NCBI GenBank assembly: GCA_013400155.1
Contig: VXBM01000867.1
Location: 289,400-353,399 of the forward strand
DNA length: 64,000 nt
Origin: Helopsaltes ochotensis
Lineage: Eukaryota; Chordata; Aves; Passeriformes; Locustellidae
Reading direction: 5' to 3'
The notes beneath the pieces are model-generated. The model had not been told where the DNA came from. It saw only the letters and a program-made list of their open reading frames with translations, and did no database searches. Below, one piece after another: positions 50,852-62,759 of this stretch (within the stretch, counting starts at the first letter, position 1; the number at the start of each line of letters is the position of its first letter). Made by a program: the position numbers and the translations under genes.

Positions 50852-51960
50852 TTAGAACCATAGAACAACTTAGGTTAGAAAGGACATTAAAGATCATCTA
50901 GTTCCAACTCCCTGCCATAGGCATGGGCACCTTCCACTATACCAGGTTGCTCCATGCCCCATCCAAACTGGCTTTGAACACTTCCAGGAATGGGGCATCT
51001 ACAGCTTTGCTGGGAAACCTGTTCCAATCACTCAGCACTCCACAGTAAATAATTTTTCCTAATATCTAATCTAAACCTACTTTCAGTTTGAAGCCATTCC
51101 CCTATGTCCTGTCACTACATGCCCTAGTAAATGGTCTCTTTCCATCTTTCCTTTAGGCTCCATTCAGATACTGGAAGGCCACATTATGTAACTCTGAAGA
51201 CTTCTCTTTTTCAGGCTGAACAATCCCAATTCTCTCAGGCTTTTCTCACAGCAGAGCTGCTCCATCTCTCTGAGCATCTCTGTGGCCTCATCTGGACTTG
51301 CTCCAACAGGTCCATGTCCTTCCTTTGCTGGAGCCCCAGAGCTGATGCAGCCCTGCAGGTGGGGTCTCACCAGGGCAGAGCAGAGGGGCAGAATCCCCTC
51401 CCTCACCTGCTGCCCACGCTGCCTTTGATGCAGCCCAGAACACATTTGGCTCTCCAGGCTGTGAGGGCACGGGCCATGTCCAGCCTCTCACCCCTCTGCA
51501 CCCCCAAATCCTTCTGAGCAGGGCTGCTCTGGATCTGTTCATCCCCAGCCTGTGTTGATATCGGGGACTGCCCAGGTGCAGCACCTTGCACTTGTTTAAC
51601 CTCAAGAGATTCCCATGGGCCACTTCTCCAGCTTGTCCAGGTCCCTCTGGATGGCATCCTGTCCTTCAGGAGTGTCACTGCACCACTCAGTTTGGTGTCA
51701 TCTGCAAATTTGCTGAGGGTCCACCTGATCCCTTTGTCTATGTCATTAATGCAGATATTAAACAACTGGTCCCAGTACAAATCCCTAAGGGACAACTTGT
51801 CACTGATGTCCATCGGGACTCTGAGTCATTGACCACTACTCTGGATGCTTCTAGGATGATCTCTTCGTGATCATCCCAAGAACAGAGGTGAAACTGACAG
51901 GTTAGCAGTTCCCAGGATTCTCCTTTCTACCCATTTTCAAGATGGATACAATGTTTCTCT
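50852..51960 (-). mobile_element. CR1 LINE copy, 5'-truncated, with decayed ORF2 reverse transcriptase
   Basis: Read on the minus strand this is the downstream part of CR1 ORF2 plus the 3' UTR. From its 5' end come GNC*PVSFTS (about 51890-51920, equal to the GNYRPVSLTS motif), IILEA, then after a deletion VVNDSESRWTSVTS, the DQLFNICINDID segment and the catalytic-site motif FADDTKLSG at 51682-51708 with both aspartates intact. KCKVLHLG follows in a second frame, and ILPLCSALVRPHL and RELGLFSLKKR in a third. The 3' end is at about 50852 with a worn octamer (AACCATAGAAC on the plus strand). The endonuclease and N-terminal region are missing. Stops and at least two frame shifts make it a pseudogene. 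The plus-strand frames over it are shadows. Confidence 0.95.
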
Positions 51961-53693
51961 GAACACCTTAAGGTGAGTCCCTCAAATCTCCTTAAATACA
52001 GGTGATTTTATGGTCATCTTATTTTATGTTTATAATGTGGGAGCATACACCAGAGATAGTCAGTCACCTGAAGATTCTTTGAAAGTCAGTGGATTTGGAC
52101 CATGTTCAATTTATCAAATACAGATGTCTTGGGGTAACTTGTACCATACCTTGGGGTCCATTTATTGTGTTGACTTAATCTCCAGTTACTGCTTCAGCAG
52201 CCTCACATGACTGGGTCACGTTTTACTGGCTATATTGTGAGCAGCCACGTTTGGGGATGTGACTCTCACCTCTACTGTCCATACTCAAAGTTCTGTTTAA
52301 GTCATTGGTAAATTTACCATTAAAAGTGAATATTTTGGTTTACATCGATACACAAAGAAAAATATCTCTCCATTTCTCTACAGGTTTAGTGTTAGAAGCA
52401 GAAATCCATTTCAAAGTGCCTGTCTTGATGCCCAAGTCCTGGTAATTTCCCACAGAAATTCCCAATGATTTAGGTTTCTTGTTCTCACCATCACTTAAGC
52501 TGAGTATCACTTCATGCTGCATCTGGAGCTCCGTGTCTCTTGGACTTCAGCAAAGCACCTAATCTCTGATTTTAAATGTCTTCACCTCATGCAAGCTCAT
52601 TGTTCTCTTGCCAGCTAGGATCATACATTATAATTTATTCCAATGTTAAATGTATCCATTAGTCTCACAGTTAAGCAAGACTGCAAAACAAAGAAGGAAA
52701 AAGAAAATGACTGAAAATCACATTGTTAAACTGGCAGGAAACCCAAACAGCTCCAAGCATGTGATACCATGAAATGAAAGAGAATAGCAATATAATTCAA
52801 AATGAGTTTTCTCCAGCAAGACTGAATTTAACAGGAGCTATTGACATCTGCAGGAGAATAAAGCCTCCTAAAATTATCTATTGGATAATATTCAGAGAAC
52901 TAGTACAAAAGCACCTGCCTGGGTTTTAAGAGTGCCCTTGATATCATTTTAAGAGAAATTCATAGTAACAGTTTAAGGTAAATTATTCCTTTCCTTCTAA
53001 GCAAATCTGAAGTATTAGATTCAGAAAAGCCCTGTTAGGTCAGAGTAAATGTCCTCAAATCCTGCCTTGGAGAGTGGCCAAAAGCAAGGGAAGAGATTAA
53101 GAACAGGGTAAAGCTGTAGCAATGTTTTTGCAGTGATTTAGTGCTGAGGGGCCTCCTGAAGAAAAATGATTGTCTTTGCATTTAACAAGTTCCAGTAGCC
53201 ATTTCTTCCTTTAATTTATGCAAGTTTTTTCCCCTAACTTTTTTCCTTCAAGAAAAATAGAAAAAAAATTAAATTCTGCATTGAATGCTTCAAGACACTC
53301 ATGACTTTAAATTTCTCTAGTCATATTTCTATTTTAGCACTTTCTGTCTTTTCTTTAAATGTCTTAGTAGCTCTATTCTTTCCTTATACTGAGATTAGTG
53401 CACAATTTTGACTTTCTTTCTGGTTTTTTTCTGTGTATTTTCCAGTGAATCCATACACTTTCTAAGTCAAAGGAACCAGCTGTTAAAAAACGACATACAT
53501 CTATGTCCATATGCTAGACTTGTCCTCTGTCTCACTATTTTTATCCTAATGATTTTTAACATTTGGCTAGAGTTTATTTGGCCACTGATGAGTGTTAATC
53601 TGATGTTTTAATGGAGTTATTATAAGGTTTGTGTATATATATACTATCAATAAAATGTAGAAAATATATAATTTTTAAAAGATATGTGTGTGC

Positions 53694-53698
<5 letters not shown>
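51961..53698. other. AT-rich noncoding DNA, no gene seen
   Basis: Nothing recognised. CR1 similarity fades near 51960. Frames of at most 67 codons. Confidence 0.45.

Positions 53699-53736
<38 letters not shown>
53699..53736. repeat. (TA)19 microsatellite
   Basis: Nineteen perfect TA units, flanked by GTGTGTGCATGTG on the left and CACA on the right, so a compound TG/TA/CA array. The Tyr-Ile repeats in frames over it (53595-53940, both strands) are artefacts. Confidence 0.97.
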
Positions 53737-53741
<5 letters not shown>

Positions 53742-56700
53742 CTCGATATTTGCTAATATTACTTTTTTTAGTTGCCCATTTTTATTGTCTTCCCAGGAGC
53801 ATTTCACAGCATTAATTTTTATATTGATTTTCCTCCTTAGCCAAAGAGGAATGCTGGATACTTTGGTGGAGCAATACAAAGCAGAGACCAAAGCCATCTC
53901 TCCCTCTCCACTGACTGCAGGAAAAATTGATGTAGATTAAAATCCTAATTTAGCTGATGTCTGAAACTGTGTAACATGAAAAACATTATCATCCCTGGTA
54001 TGCTGATGGATGAGGGTTCCTTTGTTTGCTAGAAAAGCACTTCCATACTTCTCACAGCACATCTGCAGATGTAGGATTAAAGCGACATCAAACTAACAGA
54101 AAGTGTAAGTGCTAAGCCTTCAGTGGGTCTCTGCATAGTTTACACATAGTCATGCAGTGCTAGGTTGAACTCCCTCTTTCCATCTCAGCTTAAGTAATGC
54201 AGTAGTTCGACCTCAGTCCCTTGTTAATATTTAAAACATTTTCCCTTGCTTCACTGAGGCATCTAATATAGTTATCTTTGACCTATTGACTGGCCTTATC
54301 TATATCAAGTATTGTTCTTGATGCTTGAGTAGTCTTGTTTAAACCAATGAAGGTAAAGGTGGCATAATCTGCCTATAAATGGAAGATGTCCTTGCATATT
54401 TTATGCTATGTCATGCATCTCATGTCAAACTTTTTCTAATATCACAAAGAAATTAGGGATGCATTTTGGTGGAAATCCCCTGCAAGAGCCAGTTTTGCCT
54501 GTAAATGGGTTTTTTTTCATAAAAATAGCAGTTTTGATACTATCTAGCATCTGTACAATGATGGGCCTTAATACATCAGCTACATTGAGTTTCAACTTAG
54601 TATTGATACTTAAGCATCTCTGACTCATGCTTAAAAAATAAGTTATGGTGCATTTGAACTGTGTTCATTTTGTTAAAGTTTGAAGTATTTTCAGCACTAG
54701 TAACAGAGTTGAAAAGGAGCTGTCTGGAATCAATACAAGGTCAGATTACCTCCTATGATGCAGTTTTTAAAAACACGTAAAGTACATAGAGAAGCGCTAC
54801 TGGCTGAGAGAATTCTATGATTTCTTTATTAATAGCTAAACTTATTTCTGCTGTTGTAATGTACTGTTATAATGTACAATGTATACATAGCTCATTTAAT
54901 GAGAAGCTGTAACATCTCAGAAGTCAAGAAAACATCCAGCAAAATGTGATCATTTTACAGCCGTGTTATTACAAGGCACATGTTTGTTGAAGTCAGATTG
55001 TGTAGGAAGAGCCATCTATAGCAAAGGTGCCACAACCTGGCAGCAAAGTGAAATTAGAGAAATTTCTCAGATAAACTGAATTCATTTAAGAATTGAAGCC
55101 TCAAGGTTGAGATTGCGTAACCTGTAATAAACCAGACTGCCCATTTCCTCAGGGCTCCCTATTTCCTACTACAGGTCAGCATGGATTTCAAATTTACTAA
55201 AATTTCACTTCAGCAAAAGCAGCAGAGTTCTGGAATGCTTTTTGATCCTACAGGCAAGGAACAGGGTGAAAGTGACAGCACTTGGTGGTATAATACTTAG
55301 AGCAAAAAGATGTCTCAAGATTCTGCTGCAGGCTCATTTTCTGTCTTGCTTCTGGTTCTTATCCCTTTCCTGAATTCCCACATGTCTAAATGCCATTTTC
55401 CTGCCTGCACGTTTTACAGAAATGCTCCTTTTAAAGAGAGAGAAAAATTGCCAAACTTGTTCAAGAAATCTTACCTTACCTTGGACTGAACCTATGAGTT
55501 ACCCACTCCTGCTTTCTCGAAAAAAATTTAGAGATATGAATTAATCCATTATTCCAAGGATACCCTCCAGGAGGAGTGGTTCAGCATGCTCTAAAATCCC
55601 ACCCTAGCAACAGCAAATTTAAATTGTCAGCCACATGCTTATCCCAGGCAGGAAAGAACAACAACAGAGATGGCAGTAGAAGAGTCTGAGTTACAAACAC
55701 AACAGAGAGTGGGGAGGTCTGTGATTGCAGGAATCTGCACTGAGAGAGTGGGTGATGACCTTCAGGTAACAGGAATGCTTTGGATAAATAAATGAAAACT
55801 TGGCTCATCTTGTGGCTTCACAATGTTTGGAATTATTAAGAATATTCTCAACTAAACTTTTGCTAGATATAATTCCTTCATGCACACATTGCTGTATAAG
55901 AAAAAGATAGCCATACATTTTATAAACTATTCATTTATTTTAAATTACAGATGTAGACACAAGTATAGATTGTTTTAGGAGAGTAGCAATGGTTACATCC
56001 TATGGAGAGAGCAGGTGAAAAGACTGGGCTCACAAGTGTACTGTACCAAGAGCAACAGCCTCATTTGGATCCTCTTAGAACTAGATTCAGATAAATATTT
56101 GCAGTAAGGGATGTGTTATTTATAATACAGGTTACAAACCTGGGGTTTTTTTCTTTGTTGTGATCCCTAGATCCATAACAATTGACAAATTCATCAATTG
56201 CATGAGGAGTTTTCAGTTGCATTTTACAAAAATAGGTTCATATCAAACGTCAGTGTAACTCATCACAACATAAGATTTGATTATCTTTATAATTAATAAT
56301 TTCTCCAGTGCTTTCAAAATTCAGGAGGTTAATCTTACTTGGAACTTTTGATTAAAAACCCAGATCCACTGTGGACTGTACATCTGTTTTAAAGAGCAAC
56401 AACATTGTTTCAAAGAAGTGGATAATTTTAATGTGCAATACAGATTAAAGTTTCCTTAAGTTGTCTCATGAGGTTATCTGTGGTTGACTCTTTTCTAAAA
56501 AAATTATAGAAGAACAAAACTATGTCAATCAAACTGTATTTGTTCTACAAGACTTTAAATAAATAATTACCTTCTAGACCTTAGAAATATATGACTGGAT
56601 GTTAGACATCAGGCCTAGTTTGCATTTTACTAGGATGAACTAGCTTTGAAGTTCTTTAATTTCCTATCAAGACACACTTCACTAGTAACATATAATTATT

Positions 56701-57952
56701 TATTTGCTTTGTCCACCTAGTCTGCTTTTCCTGAAGATAATGATGACAATACCTTCTATTCCAGTACCAACTTCTTAGTTTGCTTTACAAAACACAATAG
56801 GGATGGCCATTAATGGCACAGAGAACAAAGTTCAAGGCTTCAGAGTACATGGCTTTAGTAGAAAGTCAGTCCTGATTATCTCATCAGTGAAATTGAATTA
56901 GAAACCTTTTCTGTATTCTAAGTGCACCTGTCTGCAATCATAAGATCAGATACTCTAAGCTTGTATAGTGGATTTGACAATAATTAGATATTTGGTCTTC
57001 AAGAACTACTTTTATAAAGCAGATGTGAGGAGTTTTGGCCTCTGCCAATCAAAGTTATAAATCTCCTCAGAGCTGGCTAGGCAGGCTTTGAACAACACTG
57101 GTTGTCTTATTATGTGTAAAAGTCTAGAGCTACAGTATCTTTCCCTTACTTTGAATTTTAGTGTCTAAAATATAGTTAGGAATATGCATGCAGTAAGGAA
57201 TTTCAACATTTCTACCATCCACAACATCTTTAATAAATTTATTAGTTCCTGTTCCTTTTCATAATCATTCTGACTTTTAATATGCTTGAAATCTAATCTA
57301 TGCCTAGGAAGTTTAGAAAACAATCTTTCTAAGAAAACACTTTCATCTGAAGTCAGGCATATAGAATTAAGAATGCTCAAATGTACAAAATGAATACTCC
57401 ACCTTATTCACTATCTTGCCTCCAGTCATGGCCGGTAAAGATAATTCACAGGAAGAGGAAATATGTCTTAAGAACTAAATGAAACTTTCAGTTCTGCTCT
57501 GAGTGAAAGACAGTACCTGTTCTTCATTCTGTATCTATTTCTTGTTGAATTTTGCTGGAGGCATGATTTAGCCTTGAAAAACAGCTTTTTTAATTCATTG
57601 TCTTAGTGTCTTAATTCCACCTTGTTCAGAATGGGAAGAAATAATGAGAAATTTCTGGGTCTCTCTTTGAAGAAGGTCAGGAGTTCACTTAAGCTCAAAC
57701 AGACTAAGCATTTTAAGGCTCACAGGGGCCAGCAGCATGCACATGAATCATGCAGCTGATATTACCTCTCTCTGCCCCCACTAGAATGACTCACTGACAA
57801 TGTGGTAGGGGGAAGGTAGTGAGATGCTCAAAATTGTGTCTTTAAAGAGACTGTGGGTATTCTGCTTCTGCTCTTTACCTTTTCACATGAAGCTTCTTGG
57901 TATATTAATATTGCTAGTATTTGTGGATATTCCCCACTTTTATAACTACCTG
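53737..57952. other. AT-rich noncoding DNA, no gene seen
   Basis: No frame above 75 codons apart from those over the TA array. An isolated ATTCTATGATTTCT at about 54811-54824 resembles the CR1 terminal octamer, but the sequence before it is not CR1-like. Confidence 0.45.
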
Positions 57953-58020
57953 TTCTTCCCATTTTATAACTAAGCAATGCACAGAGAGTTTCAGGCAAGT
58001 GAGGAATAAGGCTCTGACAG
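57953..58020 (-). mobile_element. Possible MIR SINE remnant
   Basis: CTTCCCATTTTATAACTAAG, then GCACAGAGAG, then GGCAAGTGAGG follow in order and spacing the reverse complement of the MIR core and 3' region (CCCATTTTACAGATGAGG...GGCACAGAGAGG...CTTGCCCAAGG). Only about 65 bp are alignable by eye, so the call is tentative. Confidence 0.35.
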
Positions 58021-58773
58021 TACAGAATATTCTTCATAAAAAAAAAATTGGAATTGGAAGTGGGCTGTGCATTGGAATTATTGGAAGCAGGAAGTGAATC
58101 CTTTTAAAGACCCAATTACAGTGTTAAATTTTTTTTCTGTGCTGTGTTTTGCCTACCTGTTTTATTATAACTGTACTCTGTATAACATTACTCAATCCTG
58201 TTCTTGGAGGTACTTAGGTATCTTCTGTCTATGACTATAGATAATTTAGCATTCTAAGCTTACATAGCCTGTTAAACTCTCTTATCTGAAATCATTCTAC
58301 CCGTACCTATGAAAAAACTGTCCAATAGCTTATATCAGCTGGATCCTTCTTCAGCCTATCTTAGATTAACATTTTTCCCCATATATATTTCAATTCAGAG
58401 AAAACCAGACTCCACAAACTACTGAAAAGTAATTCTAATAAGTAGAAAAATATTTCAGCGACAATTCTAATAACTGGAACCTGTTGAGTTGTACGTTGTT
58501 ATACAGGTAGAAATTCAAGTTAAAGCAAATGAAGCCATATACAATAGTCCAGCTCCAGTTTATGCAGTGGAGATCAAGTTCTGGACTAAGATATATAACA
58601 TATGTAAGGATAATCATTACCTGCTGTATATATGTCACTGCATACCACAGGCATATCTTGATCACATCTCCTGTTCTGGTTAAGGAAGGGTATCCTGTCT
58701 AGCTGTACAGAACCATAATATGCCTTCTTGAATACTGTTATCTTATTCATGGTAATCTATAAAATGTGCTGGG
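58021..58773. other. AT-rich noncoding DNA, no gene seen
   Basis: Nothing recognised. Frames of at most 76 codons. Confidence 0.4.
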
Positions 58774-59003
58774 GGAGGTTTAAGTGGGATATTAGAAAAA
58801 TATTCTTCACCCAGAGGGTGGCTAAGGCCCTTGAAAAGGCTCCCCAGAGCAGTGGTCACAACACCAGTCTGACAGAGCTTAAGAAGTATTCGGACACTAC
58901 TCTCAGGCACATGGTCTGACTCCTGGAGCGTCCTGAGCAAGGCCAAGAACTGGACTTGAGGATCCTTGTGGGTCCCTTCCGACCCAGCATATTCTGTGAG
59001 ACG
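58774..59003 (+). mobile_element. CR1 LINE 3'-end fragment
   Basis: Runs from GAGGTTTAAGTGGGATATTA through CACCCAGAGGGTGGC, GGCTCCCCAGAGCAGTGG, CTGACAGAGCTTAAGAAG and CTCAGGCACATGGTCTGACT to GGGTCCCTTCCGACCCAGCA and ATTCTGTGAGA, the CR1 tail with a mutated octamer. It covers the last part of ORF2 and the short 3' UTR. Unlike the copy at 39564 it keeps the GGCTCCCC...GGTCACAACACC stretch. No upstream CR1 sequence is seen. Confidence 0.92.
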
Positions 59004-62000
59004 AGGTGGATTCTTCTTTATCACTCACCTAATCCTCCACTGTGAGCTAAAGGGAGTTGCATAAATCATGTATGGAGAAATTGGTTAAACGGGCTTCATG
59101 TTTGGGTGTTGGCGTAACTTCCATTGACTCCGGTGCTGTGTATACTTGAAAAAGAGGTATGTTTCAAGTGCAAGTCAGATCTAAATCCTTAATGGCTTAA
59201 AATTACCTGAATAGCATTAGTGTGCAGATCTGATCTGGCTCCAAAATACTAGTAATTATTACACTATTTGTCTGATAAAGTCCTGAGCCTTCATCTGATC
59301 TCCACCACTTTACTAACATTTCAGTTTTCTTTGGTGTGATTCTTTGAAGAAACAGACCCACAGTCACTGATTTATATACTTTCATTGGGTGAAGCAAACC
59401 CCTTCATTGCCTTTTTTTTTTCATTCTAGGGCACCATTGTAGCTTTATGCACAAGCCACTGTACTCTGTGCCCATTTGAATCTTAAAAAAATTGTAAAAG
59501 GAAGTCTCTTATATTTGCACTTTTAATTTAACACTGGTTGGGATATCTGCCAATGCAGATAGGCACTTTTCTGTGCACTGGAAAACCCAATTAGGACTTG
59601 TTCTTAGTTTGATTATCAGTCAGAAACATGCATACAGAAATATTCATTAGAGACCTACTGAGAGCTGTGATAAAGCAGCAGACAGCTGAATTATAGAGTC
59701 TGTCAGTAACCCCACTACAATTTTACATTTGCTTGATAAAGGACAAGTAACAAAATATCTAAGATGTAATTTGGAGGCAACTGGAGCTGTACTTTATTAT
59801 GGGAGATATTGCTCTGACTGTCTTCAGGAGGTTGGTAAGTGTTTCATGACATGATATTGTGCACAAATGATAAATCACCGTGCTAAATGTTGCACCACCG
59901 TGCTGTGCGCAGAGACGTAACACACGTCAGCTGGAGATAACCTCTCAGTCACAGCCAAAACCAGGAACTTGAGGGCTGGAAGCACATATTATGTACATAT
60001 TACAGAAGTTTGGACACAAAATGTTTTTATGTTTAAAAGATGATGACTCGATTGACCCCACTTCCACAATTCCATAGTGCGATACAACGCCTAGAAAAAA
60101 AGGGAAGGAAAATAATTCCTCTTGAGTACTTTGTGTAAAATATTTCGGCTAATAGATGTATTTTTTTGTATATTTAATAGATATATTTTTTAGCTTATAG
60201 ATATTTTACTATTGGCCTTAACTTCTAGCAACCCAGAATGTTGGCACTGCAACACATGATCTGAAATGATATTAAGTTTTCAATAGAATTGAAAAGGACA
60301 TATGCATGTAACTATGATACCAGTCAGCAAACTAGATCAAAGTCTCTCATACAGTTTATTTAAAAAGCACTTGGGAAATCTGGTTCCAATAATGACTTCA
60401 ATGTGATTTCCTTTCTAAACAGAAACAGTATCGCATTTGTAAATGGAAAAAATGGCATTTGATCCCTTTATTGAATGTGATGTTTTAGTAACAGAGTTGT
60501 TCAAGGTATATAAACTCCCATCTAAAATTAAATTATTTAAATAAATATTTTTTAAAAGCTAATAAGAATGCAGAATAAAAAGTTTGTTTAATATGCTCAA
60601 CATGAACCAGAACCATTGGCACTGTATGGGCTGTTACAGTCCCCCAAACTGAACAAAAATAGCAGTACTGTGGAGTGTTTCTTCTGTGATTGAGTATTAT
60701 TCAGACTAGGATTACTTATCAGTCTTTATTTCACAACATGTATTGTATCATCAAGCTTAAAATAAACACATATTAAATCAGTTTCTAAACAGTACTGTTG
60801 AAATATCAGAATCAATTTCTCTAAGCCATGCTTGCTATGTGTGTATTCAATAATTGTACAGTATATTCCGATGAAGGATTAAAGCCAGTTCACTGCATGA
60901 AAATAAGAGAAAGACCCATGCCCAAATGAACCACTTTAAAACATGCACAGCTTTTGAGCAGAGAAAAATAGTAAAATACAAATATTTCCTTCTCAACATC
61001 TTAATAATTTTCTAATTGGGAATTATATGCGTACTTTTGGATAGTAGCCCAAGATGCTTGACTGGCACATCTTACTTCAGGGCTTGTAAGCCTCACAAGC
61101 TGTGAAAGCATTTTTGCTTGGAATATGTTTCCCTGTCATTTAAGGTAATACAGTTTTCCCCAAGTTACCAGACAAAGAGCAGATGCACAGAAGCTCTGTG
61201 TAGGTGTACATTAGCAGGTACAGGCCGAACTGAGCTTGGTCTTCCCATTCTAGTATTGGAATTGGAATATGATGGGAAAAGATGCCAGCGTAGGTGTCTG
61301 CATCTAAATTTTTGATCCAGACAGTTCTAGCCACATGCTGCACCAGAGCTAACATACTGGGCTGAAAATCTGGAGGCTGACTTCACAGCACAGGATGGGA
61401 CTGAAAGGATGGTTCAAACCTCCCCCTTTTCTGCCTCTGTGTTCTTATTAATTAATTTTTGCCTGGACTGAATTTAACTCAGCTGTATGAAAAAAATACA
61501 GAGATATCACCTAGCTTGAAATGTGCACAGCAAAGAAAAATGATCAGTTTTGAATCAGGTCAAATCTCTTCTTCGTCTCACTGTGCAATGACATGTTCCC
61601 TTACACCGGTGCCAGGCAAGTGACGGGGGCTTGCAGCCATAGCAAGGTGAGTAGGACTGAGTTAATTTTCCTTATAGCACCAATTTAACGAGGCATAAAG
61701 AAGGAACACCATGCATAATTTATTGGCATGGGTGTAGCACTGGACTGGCCCTTACATACTTGCCCAGGAGTAGAAAAGATTTCTTTTAGGGCAAGACCTA
61801 GAGCCTGAAGATGAAACCTTGTCTTCTCCATTTTAGGCCACACCTCCTCTCTCAATGATCTTCACTCTGTCTTGTGTACCAGCTTTTTGGGAGATGTCAT
61901 GACAACTTCTCCATATATAGTTGAAAATTAAGGAAAATTCTCTTAGGAGAAGGACTTTTGATATGTGTTTAAATTTAAATGTTTTACTGCAGAAGGATGG

Positions 62001-62726
62001 TCTCATGTCTGTGGTCATTTTTTATCCTAAATCAAGAACTTCAGCCTTGACACAAAGTTCAAGCAACTAATAAAGGGAGAAAAGGCCTGTTGATTTATGT
62101 GGGTTTTGTTCAAAGCAGCTCAGTTCTCCAGCACTTGGACCCATATTTGAGTATACATTTATAGCTTAGGAAAATGACACATTGCCTGTAAACTTCATAT
62201 ACTGTGAATCTACCTTAAATTTTGTGACTATTTTCAGTCTTGTGTACAAAAGAATCTTTCTGAGGAAACTGGGTGGGGTGACCCAGCTGCGGGAGCCATA
62301 GGATTGTAAGGATATTTGCAAACATGGTTGCTTACATGCTAGGATAGTTGAAATTTCTAATATTTTAGTGTTCTTAAATTTTTACTCTCGTTTTATTTTC
62401 ATTTTAAAGAACCATATATTTTATAGACCCATAAAGACATATTCATCTATATTAATACCGTATCATACTTTTTTTTCCAGCTGAATTTTTCTCTGAGAAA
62501 GATGACAAAGCTACAGCTGAATACCACATGAAAAATATTTAGTCTTGCAAGCACTATTTATATTTCAAAAATCTTTATTAAAATCATGGGAGCTCACTGC
62601 TGAGTAAAAACATCTGTCATTTCCCCTCCATCTACTTTTTTCCCCCTTAAACAGTAACACCCACATTTCAAATGGCTGAAAAGTTTATTTAAGTCATGCT
62701 GAGCATATGGAAAGTCCCTGTACCGT
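59004..62726. other. AT-rich noncoding DNA
   Basis: No gene is supported. A local CpG cluster at about 59877-59935 has two CACCGTGCT copies, TGCGCAG, GACGTAAC and CACGTCAGCTG, and could be a small regulatory element. A consensus-like splice donor AAGGTGAGT occurs at about 61645-61653 without a recognisable exon before it. Confidence 0.45.
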
Positions 62727-62759
62727 ACACACACACACACACACACACGCACACACACA
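62727..62759. repeat. (CA)n microsatellite
   Basis: About 16 AC units with one GC interruption at about 62749. Confidence 0.95.

Noticed and set aside
51131..51870. Plus-strand frames of 94-128 codons
   Set aside because: They are antisense to the minus-strand CR1 ORF2 remnant, which explains their openness.
53595..53940. Frames of 100-103 codons on both strands with Tyr-Ile repeats
   Set aside because: They are created by the (TA)19 array, which lacks stops in these frames.
54811..54824. ATTCTATGATTTCT, like the CR1 terminal octamer
   Set aside because: The preceding 100 bases show no CR1 3' UTR or ORF2 words, so it is probably chance.
61645..61653. AAGGTGAGT splice-donor consensus
   Set aside because: No acceptor-flanked open exon precedes it. 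A single 9-mer match is expected by chance in 64 kb.
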